Below the pieces are notes generated by a model. That model was given only the letters and a program-made list of their open reading frames with translations. It made no database searches and was not told the DNA's origin. A program made the translations under genes and the position numbers. From an uncultured Eubacteriales bacterium (lineage in GTDB: Bacteria > Bacillota > Clostridia > Lachnospirales > Bianqueaceae): 10,429 nucleotides of DNA. The DNA is taken from assembly GCA_900322165.1 (NCBI GenBank), contig ONYR01000136.1, forward strand, positions 1-10,429, in the 5' to 3' direction. Shown here piece after piece: positions 1-4,957 of the stretch (within the stretch, counting starts at the first letter, position 1; each line of letters starts with the position of its first letter).

Positions 1-815
1 ATGAAGTTGGCAACGCCGATGGGCAGGAAGGTCTTGATCTCTTTAACACCGGCCTCGTCGGAGACCATCTTGGAGAAGTCGCGGAAGTTGACCTCATCGT
101 TGCCGAGGATGTAGCACTCGCCCTTCTTGCCGAAGTCAGCCGCGCGGATCGTGCCGTCCGCCAGGTCACGGACATCGCAGAGGTTGAAGCTTCCGTCGAT
201 GCCGGCAGGCATTTCGCCGTTGATGATCTGGATCAGGACACCGGTCGTCTCGCCGACCGCGTAGTCGTTGGGGCCGAGGATGCCGCTCGGATGGACAACA
301 CAGGCATTCAGGCCGCGATTGTGGACCGCGTCAAGCACGAGCTGGGTCGCGATGGCCTTGGACTCGGAGTAGCAGCCGAGGACCTTGGAACCGTCGAAGT
401 AGCTGACCTCGCGGATCTTCTTTCCTTTCGGAAGCTCCGGGATCGCGCCGGTCGAAGAGCAGTAGACAAGCTTCTGGCACTCGGGATGCTCAAGGCACAG
501 GTCGATGATGTTCTGGGTGCCGCCGATGTTGACGTTCATGACCAGCGGGTTGTAGTCGGGGTTGACCGTGACAACGCTTGCGATGTGAAGGCAGATCGTT
601 TCGCAGCCTTCAGGAACGGTGAAGAACGGGACAAGGCTCTCACGGTCGGTCAGGTCGCCTTCAAAGATCTCGCACTCTTTGGGGACGAAGCGGATGGCCG
701 GGTCATTCTTTAACACGAACGCGCGGACATTTTCACCGCGGTCGATGAGCTGACGGGCAATGTTGCCTCCGAGAAATCCTGCTGCGCCGGTAAGAAGATA
801 AATCGTATTTTTCAT
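1..815 (-). CDS. NAD(P)-dependent epimerase/dehydratase-like protein (extended SDR), 3' end missing
   Basis: Translating the minus strand from the ATG at 813-815 gives 271 residues before the window ends. The N-terminus has a Rossmann dinucleotide-binding motif TGAAGFLG (residues 9-16), then GDLTD (53-57), a strand ending in SST (120-122), and the catalytic pair Y149-x3-K153 in YSESK. HPSGILGP (175-182) and DVRDLADG (214-221) are typical of the extended SDR (epimerase/dihydroflavonol-reductase-like) family. Such proteins oxidise or reduce a sugar or small carbonyl compound in the cytoplasm with NAD(P); the substrate cannot be read from the sequence. Family members usually have 300-350 residues, so about 50-70 are missing. 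The start is fixed by AGGAGG 8 nt upstream (824-829). The gene follows the two-component operon in the same direction with a 157-nt gap and no terminator between. It probably also has its own promoter (see 902-960), which looks controlled by that system. Confidence 0.93.
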   Translation of the reverse strand, partial: MKNTIYLLTGAAGFLGGNIARQLIDRGENVRAFVLKNDPAIRFVPKECEIFEGDLTDRESLVPFFTVPEGCETICLHIASVVTVNPDYNPLVMNVNIGGTQNIIDLCLEHPECQKLVYCSSTGAIPELPKGKKIREVSYFDGSKVLGCYSESKAIATQLVLDAVHNRGLNACVVHPSGILGPNDYAVGETTGVLIQIINGEMPAGIDGSFNLCDVRDLADGTIRAADFGKKGECYILGNDEVNFRDFSKMVSDEAGVKEIKTFLPIGVANF

Positions 816-842
816 GGGTAAGTCCTCCTGGTTATCTAAGTT

Positions 843-900
843 GCTTTGCTTTTGATTGGATCAGCGCCGCGGGGCTTTGTGCTTCCGCTTTGCTTTTGAT
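843..900 (-). repeat. Duplicated 14-bp block in the 5' leader of the dehydrogenase gene
   Basis: On the minus strand the 14-mer ATCAAAAGCAAAGC occurs twice without mismatch, at 887-900 and 843-856, a 44-bp period (about four helical turns). The first copy lies about where transcription would begin from the -10 at 907-912, and the second lies just before the ribosome binding site. Short arms GGATCA/TGATCC (900-905 and 858-863) could also pair across the interval. The function is unknown; it could be a paired protein-binding site or a chance duplication. Confidence 0.5.
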
Positions 901-901
901 G

Positions 902-960
902 ATCCTATGATAACCCGGGACTGTTTGGGACTTGTTTGTGAACTGTTTACGATTTGTTAT
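902..960 (-). promoter_or_regulatory. Candidate promoter with four 11-bp direct repeats (OmpR/PhoB-type activator box)
   Basis: Read on the minus strand, 960 to 917 divides exactly into four 11-mers: ATAACAAATCG, TAAACAGTTCA, CAAACAAGTCC, CAAACAGTCCC. Each carries an NNAACA-type hexamer at the same place. The last hexamer (922-927) is followed by 9 bp and then TATCAT (907-912), with TAGGAT at 902-907 as an alternative -10. No good -35 is present at the usual distance. Direct repeats of one helical turn replacing the -35 are known for PhoB/PhoP-class regulators; I infer that the response regulator encoded at 2438-3109 binds here and drives the dehydrogenase gene. The same hexamer, period and 9-bp spacing occur upstream of that regulator gene. 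Confidence 0.6.
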
Positions 961-972
961 TTCGAAAGAAAC

Positions 973-1395
973 TCAGAAATTGTCTTCGGTTTTTTCGGGC
1001 TGGTCCTCTTTCGGAGCTTCTTCCAGGGTCGGAGTATCTTCCAGGGCGCGCATCATATCCTCGAGCTTCTTTTGACGCACCTGCAAAATTTTCGCGTACA
1101 GCGGATAGGCGGCCATCACGACGAGCGCTCCGACAAGCCCGATGAGGACACCGGGATAGAACAGAGCTTTGGTTCCACGCAGGATCATGCTCAAGCCGCC
1201 GCCAAGGACGAGCGTGCCGATGATGCCGGCGGAGAGGGACGCGATGAGGGCCGGGGTGGACAGGTGCTGTTTGAATTGCCGGATCTCAGGCGGAAGAGCC
1301 TTGCTATCCTCCTCACCAAGGGCGCCTTGAGAGGCAGCAAGCGGCTCCTTGTCGCCGGCGGCATAATGGTAACGGAATTCGTTGTTTTCACTCAT
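973..1395 (-). CDS. Small two-helix membrane protein, third gene of the two-component operon
   Basis: This 140-residue protein has a polar N-terminus (MSENNEFRYHYAAG...), two hydrophobic segments at about residues 48-71 and 78-100, and a charged tail rich in Lys, Glu and Pro (from about 105). No enzyme motif is visible. From memory it resembles a conserved, uncharacterised Firmicutes family that opens with an F-x-Y-x-Y-like segment, has two helices, and ends the second helix with YPLYAKI-like text. The ATG overlaps the kinase stop codon (ATGA, 1392-1395), and TGAGGA lies 8 nt upstream inside the kinase gene, so translation is probably coupled. Constant stoichiometry with the kinase would suit a partner or modulator of the sensor, but that is inference from position. 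The stop codon is at 973-975. Confidence 0.88.
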   Translation of the reverse strand: MSENNEFRYHYAAGDKEPLAASQGALGEEDSKALPPEIRQFKQHLSTPALIASLSAGIIGTLVLGGGLSMILRGTKALFYPGVLIGLVGALVVMAAYPLYAKILQVRQKKLEDMMRALEDTPTLEEAPKEDQPEKTEDNF

Positions 1396-2441
1396 ATGGC
1401 TTTCCTCAGCTTGACGGTAAAACAGCTTCCCTCGCCGGGAACGCTTGAAACGTTGATCTCGCCCCCGGTCAGGTCGATGATGCGCTTGACAAGGGCCAGT
1501 CCGAGGCCGTTGCCCTGCGTGGCGTGCGACGTGTCGCCCTGGTAGAACTTGTCGAAAATGTGGCGGCCGGTCTCGGGGGATATCCCGCAGCCGGTGTCGG
1601 AGACGGAGACCGAGACAAGATCGCCTTCACTTTTCACCACGACTCCGACACAGCCGCCGGGTTCGGTGAACTTAAACGCGTTGGAGAGAAGGTTGTTCCA
1701 GACGATCGTGAGAAGCTCGCGGTCGAAGGCGACCTTGACACTGTCCTCGATCTTCGGATCGATGTCGATGTTTTTCTCCTCCCAGACGGGCTCGAAGGAG
1801 AGGAGACATTCGGTGACTTGAGCGCTGAGGTCGAAGGTCTCAGCCTCCCCCTCGTGCTGTTGTTGCTCGAGACGGTTGAGTTTCAGGATGTTGGTGACAA
1901 GGGTGGAGAGGCGCTCCGAAGCGTCCGAGACCGCCTTGGCATATTCCTTGCGGTCCTCATCGCTCAGCTGATCCGACTGCAGCAGCGTGCTGTAATTGCG
2001 GATGATCGCGATCGGAGTCTTGATCTCGTGGGAGACGTTGGAGACAAAGTCGGTCTGAATCGTCTGGACCGAGGAGAGCTCGGTTGTCATGCGGTTGATG
2101 CTGCCGATGATCCGGTCAAAGGCCGCGTTGTTGCTCTCCGGGGCGAGCCGGACGGATAAGTCTCCGTCGGTGATCTGCTCAAGTCCCTTTTGGATCCGCC
2201 TCACCGGACGCGTCACGGTAATGTGGTTGTAAACGAGGTGGACGGCCAGAAACAGGAGGCTGAGAAAGATGATGTTGAGAAACGTGATCGGGGCGGCCTG
2301 CCGGATCTGCGCTTCCGTAAGATCGATCGAATGGAAGAACAGGAAGAACGAAGCCGTGATCACGAAGGAATTCATGACAAGGATGAAAAAGAACGTCAGC
2401 GAGAGGTTCAACAGATTCTGACGGCGCTCTCGGCTTTTCAT
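1392..2441 (-). CDS. Membrane sensor histidine kinase (HAMP-HisKA-HATPase)
   Basis: This 349-residue protein autophosphorylates on His and passes phosphate to the response regulator encoded just upstream. Domains in order: transmembrane helix 1 (about 13-36), an extracytoplasmic stretch of only about 15 residues, helix 2 (about 52-72), HAMP (about 73-125), HisKA with H-box SHEIKTP (His138), and HATPase_c with N-box NNLLSNAFKFT (249-259), G1 box DTGCGI (282-287), F-box FDKFY (296-300) and G2 box GNGLGLAL (310-317). All catalytic boxes are intact. The very short outer loop leaves little room for an extracellular sensor domain, so the signal is probably perceived in the membrane or through a partner; the co-translated membrane protein at 973-1395 is a candidate. 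Its start overlaps the regulator stop (ATGA at 2438-2441), with AAGGCGG upstream as a Shine-Dalgarno sequence. Confidence 0.95.
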   Translation of the reverse strand: MKSRERRQNLLNLSLTFFFILVMNSFVITASFFLFFHSIDLTEAQIRQAAPITFLNIIFLSLLFLAVHLVYNHITVTRPVRRIQKGLEQITDGDLSVRLAPESNNAAFDRIIGSINRMTTELSSVQTIQTDFVSNVSHEIKTPIAIIRNYSTLLQSDQLSDEDRKEYAKAVSDASERLSTLVTNILKLNRLEQQQHEGEAETFDLSAQVTECLLSFEPVWEEKNIDIDPKIEDSVKVAFDRELLTIVWNNLLSNAFKFTEPGGCVGVVVKSEGDLVSVSVSDTGCGISPETGRHIFDKFYQGDTSHATQGNGLGLALVKRIIDLTGGEINVSSVPGEGSCFTVKLRKAI

Positions 2442-3109
2442 TTCAGCACCGCCTTGTATCCAAGACCGTGGACGGTCTGGATCTCGAAATCATCGCAGTC
2501 CGCGAGCTTGGCGCGGAGCTTGGTCATGTAGACGTCGACGGTGCGGGTGCCGCTTGTCGTGTCCGCGTCCCAGAACTCGTCCATGAGCTGTTGGCGGGAG
2601 AAGGTTTTCTTTGGGTAGGACAGCAGCTTGTAGAGAATGTTGAATTCGCGGAGGGTGAGCGCGATCTCCTCATCGCCGAGCGTGGCCGTGTGTTCGTCGA
2701 TGTCCATCGTGAAGCGGCCGATCTCGAGGCGGTGGCTTGTCTGGATCTTGGCACGGCGCAGCAGCGCCCCGATCCGCAGCAAAAGCTCCTCGAGGTTGAC
2801 CGGCTTTGTCATGTAATCATCGGCGCCGGCGCTGTAGCCCTTCTGCATCGAGCGGAAATCATCGCGCGCGGTCATAAACAGGAACGGAACGTCCGCGTTC
2901 AGAGAACGGACCGTCTTGGCAAACTCAAACCCATCGATCCCGGGCATCATAATGTCGGAGATGATGAGGTCAAACACCGTCCCGTACATCGCATCGTACG
3001 CGTCGTCCGCGTTAAGACATCCCGTAGCGTCGTACCCGTTCTGATTCAAAAACGAGCAGACGGACTGGTTCAGCGCCTTATCGTCCTCGACTACCAGAAT
3101 ATGAAACAT
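2438..3109 (-). CDS. OmpR/PhoB-family response regulator
   Basis: This 223-residue DNA-binding regulator is the first gene of the two-component operon. The receiver domain has the acidic pair D9-D10, phosphoacceptor D52 (SDIMMPG), T80 and K102 (TKP). A C-terminal winged helix follows, with LTLREFNIL, the recognition-helix region TRTVDVYMTKLRAKL and the terminal hairpin VHGLGYK. The frame is open upstream to 3163, but the ATG at 3107-3109 is chosen because it has AAAGGAG 7 nt upstream and gives the usual N-terminus MFHILVVEDD; the extra upstream residues are not domain-like. It overlaps the kinase gene by 4 nt. The tandem hexamers in its own promoter suggest autoregulation. OmpR-class regulators bind direct repeats about 11 bp apart as dimers, which fits the repeats at 917-960 and 3183-3199. 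Confidence 0.95.
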   Translation of the reverse strand: MFHILVVEDDKALNQSVCSFLNQNGYDATGCLNADDAYDAMYGTVFDLIISDIMMPGIDGFEFAKTVRSLNADVPFLFMTARDDFRSMQKGYSAGADDYMTKPVNLEELLLRIGALLRRAKIQTSHRLEIGRFTMDIDEHTATLGDEEIALTLREFNILYKLLSYPKKTFSRQQLMDEFWDADTTSGTRTVDVYMTKLRAKLADCDDFEIQTVHGLGYKAVLK

Positions 3110-3167
3110 AGCAGCACTCCTTTGCATGGTTGTCAGCATCGTATGATGAAATGCGTTCATCATGTCT

Positions 3168-3199
3168 ATTATAAAGGAAGGTTGTTAAAGATATGTTTA
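3168..3199 (-). promoter_or_regulatory. Candidate promoter and regulator box of the two-component operon
   Basis: On the minus strand TATAAT (3168-3173) is a perfect -10, about 59 nt before the regulator ATG. There is no good -35 at 17 bp. Instead TAAACA (3194-3199) and TTAACA (3183-3188) lie 11 bp apart, and the second is exactly 9 bp from the -10. This matches the layout upstream of the dehydrogenase gene (922-927 to 907-912). I infer an activator-type promoter under autoregulation. The surrounding 3163-3235 is AT-rich. Confidence 0.6.
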
Positions 3200-3307
3200 A
3201 ATAATAGAAAGAGAGAAAAAAATATTATCCATTCAGGTGTCGAAAGCTGACGGGGCGAAAGGTATGATAGGGATACACAAGGCGTACTTTTATGCGGAGG
3301 CAGAGAA

Positions 3308-4765
3308 ATGAAACAAGGAAAGAGAATCGCAGCCTTCTTAGGTGCTCTCGTGTGGGTCTGGCTGTGCCTGAGCCTGTCGCTCCAGAGCGTAAAGGCAGTC
3401 GGGCCGAGCATTGTCACGGTCTATCCGGGCAATGACGAGCCCTACGAGATCGAGGTAGGCCCGGGGCAGCAGCTGTACGAGCGCGAATTGGCGGTGCCGG
3501 AGCCCCAGAGCGGAGCGGAATTTGTAGGGTGGTACACGGAAGACGGAAAGCCGTACGATTTTTCAAGAGTAGTGACCCAGAACATGATCCTGTGGGCCAA
3601 GTGGCGCTGGGACAGTGTGTATATTCACGTTCCCGCACCCCAGGGGCCGCTTTCAGGGCATGACGTCTATGCGGATGATTACCGGGATCAGGCGTATTCC
3701 GCGACGGAGTATGTGAATGTTGTCAGCAGCTACTGGTTAACCGAGAGCGGAGACACATTTACCTACTTTGAGCCCGGCAAGACCTATCAGGTGATCGTCG
3801 AGCTCGAGACGGAGCGCTCGCCGGGCGGCGGGTTGCACTTTGCCTTTGACGAGGACACGAGCGTCTATTTCAACTCGTTCTATGAGGCGACCCAGATCGA
3901 TGAGACCATGTACAACGCGACCTACGCCATGCGGTTTACCATGGAGGAGGAGAACGAGATCATCGACTCGATCGCTGTCGCGATCGGCATCGTGGAAGAC
4001 GGCGAATCGCCGGTCTCGATCGAGGTACTCACGGACCATGTCTGGCTGCAGGATTTCATTCTGAAGGATCAGAACGGGAACCTTTTCCCGGGATCGCTTC
4101 AGAGCGGGCAGACCTACCAGGTCAGTCTCTGGCTGACACCGCTCGATGAGGGCTACATTTTCGGACCGGACACGCAGGTCATGATCAACGGAAAAGCCTG
4201 CGAGCCGGACGAGGTGCCTGGAGAGAGAGAGCTTTGGGTAACCTGGCAGTTCAAGTATGAGATGCGCTACGGAGTGACCTTATATCCGTACCCGAACCAG
4301 CCCGGAAGCCGGGTCATCATCGTGCTGGAAGGGGAGGCGCTGGGAGAAGTCGAGCTCGAGCCGCTGGAAGGATATGAGTTCGTCGGCTGGTTCACAGATC
4401 CGGCCTTTACGAATCCCTACGATGTCAACAAGCCCGTCACCGGTGATCTCGTACTGTACGGAAACTGGGTCCCGGTTCAGGGTGAACAGAGCGGCGAAGA
4501 CAGTAAAGAAGAGAGCAGCGAGAGCAGCAAGCCGGAAAGCAGCGAAAGCAGCGAGAGCAGTTCCGAGACGAGCACGAAGCCCGAAGGCGGCTCGGAGGAA
4601 AGCTCGAGCTCTGGCGGGGAGTCAGGAACGTCCGGAGACCGTCCGCTTCGCGGGCGCCGAGCCCTGCTGGCGGTGAGCGGTGTTGCGGCCGGTGGACTAC
4701 TCGCGGTTGACGCGGTCGTTTTGATTCGCGTGCTTCGTTTCCGCAAGCATAAGCGCAGACCGTAA
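3308..4765 (+). CDS. Membrane-anchored surface protein with two InlB-type repeats and a Ser/Glu-rich stalk
   Basis: This 485-residue exported protein has a signal peptide (1-30, probable cleavage after SVKA) and two Listeria-Bacteroides/InlB B-repeat-like units, at about 35-99 (EFVGWYTEDGKPYDF...LWAKW) and 322-387 (YEFVGWFTDPAF...LYGNW). Between them are two copies of another domain, at about 102-212 and 218-316, with the pattern G-x-x-Y-x-V...F-x-x-x-T, clearest in the second copy (TQVMING). A low-complexity Ser/Glu/Lys stalk spans 390-443, then a hydrophobic helix (about 452-474) and a basic tail RFRKHKRRP. The tail has sorting-signal shape, but no LPXTG-like motif precedes it, so simple membrane anchoring is more likely than sortase attachment. 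InlB repeats are usually found in adhesins; the ligand is unknown. GGAGG lies 7 nt before the ATG. The gene diverges from the two-component operon and is probably a paralogue of the gene at 4958. Confidence 0.9.
   Translation: MKQGKRIAAFLGALVWVWLCLSLSLQSVKAVGPSIVTVYPGNDEPYEIEVGPGQQLYERELAVPEPQSGAEFVGWYTEDGKPYDFSRVVTQNMILWAKWRWDSVYIHVPAPQGPLSGHDVYADDYRDQAYSATEYVNVVSSYWLTESGDTFTYFEPGKTYQVIVELETERSPGGGLHFAFDEDTSVYFNSFYEATQIDETMYNATYAMRFTMEEENEIIDSIAVAIGIVEDGESPVSIEVLTDHVWLQDFILKDQNGNLFPGSLQSGQTYQVSLWLTPLDEGYIFGPDTQVMINGKACEPDEVPGERELWVTWQFKYEMRYGVTLYPYPNQPGSRVIIVLEGEALGEVELEPLEGYEFVGWFTDPAFTNPYDVNKPVTGDLVLYGNWVPVQGEQSGEDSKEESSESSKPESSESSESSSETSTKPEGGSEESSSSGGESGTSGDRPLRGRRALLAVSGVAAGGLLAVDAVVLIRVLRFRKHKRRP
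4475..4636 (+). repeat. Low-complexity Ser/Glu codon tract (stalk)
   Basis: This stretch encodes residues 390-443, dominated by runs of AGC serine codons alternating with GAG/GAA, for example SSESSKPESSESSES. It is a typical extended spacer that lifts repeats away from the membrane. The near-repetitive AGC/GAG units could change in length by slippage, but no exact long tandem unit is present. Confidence 0.7.
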
Positions 4766-4832
4766 CAGAACCGAAAAACCGTTAACAAAGCGGTAAAACC
4801 TTTGAACTTTTCTGTCATCATTTATCAATTTA

Positions 4833-4841
4833 TGATACAAT
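4833..4841 (+). promoter_or_regulatory. Candidate extended -10 promoter for the second surface protein gene
   Basis: TG-A-TACAAT (TG at 4833-4834, -10 hexamer 4836-4841) forms an extended -10. No convincing -35 lies 16-18 bp upstream. Transcription would start at about 4848, giving a leader of about 110 nt before the ATG at 4958. The -10 overlaps the left end of a perfect inverted repeat (4839-4874). The 15 bp at 4831-4845 differ at only one position from the promoter of the Rrf2 gene (10032-10046). Confidence 0.45.
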
Positions 4842-4874
4842 AGGCGTAAGCGTCCAAAAACGCTTACGCCTATT
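4839..4874. terminator. Perfect 14-bp inverted repeat between the surface protein genes (weak terminator or operator)
   Basis: Arms AATAGGCGTAAGCG (4839-4852) and CGCTTACGCCTATT (4861-4874) are exact reverse complements around an 8-nt loop (TCCAAAAA). It lies 74 nt after the stop of the first surface gene, so it could end that transcript. The sequence after the stem (ATATTACCC) is not a proper U-tract, so a terminator would be weak. Because the left arm overlaps the extended -10 and the expected start point of the next gene, a protein-binding operator is equally possible. A second small hairpin (ACCCGC/GCGGGT, 4880-4894) follows it in the leader. Confidence 0.5.
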
Positions 4875-4957
4875 ATATTACCCGCTGTGCGGGTGGGCGT
4901 GATGGATAAAAGAAGACGGGAGCGATCCCGAGGAAATAGATACAGAAGAGGACAGGA

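Noticed and set aside
3110..3163. Extended N-terminus of the response regulator from an ATG at 3161-3163
   Set aside because: The downstream ATG at 3107-3109 has an ideal ribosome binding site and gives the standard receiver N-terminus. The extension overlaps that site and would begin only a few bases downstream of the -10.
2468..3250. Plus-strand open frame antisense to the response regulator, with similar frames at 1524-2159 and 291-713
   Set aside because: They are shadows of the two-component and dehydrogenase genes; no recognisable domain or initiation site.
3206..3307. Promoter for the first surface protein gene (TATGAT at 3263-3268)
   Set aside because: No acceptable -35, no extended -10 and no copy of the regulator box at the right distance; too weak to list as a feature. 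The remainder of this gap shows nothing else.
4637..4765. Sortase sorting signal at the end of the first surface protein
   Set aside because: Hydrophobic helix and basic tail are present, but no LPXTG-type motif precedes them; RPLRG is only a remote resemblance.
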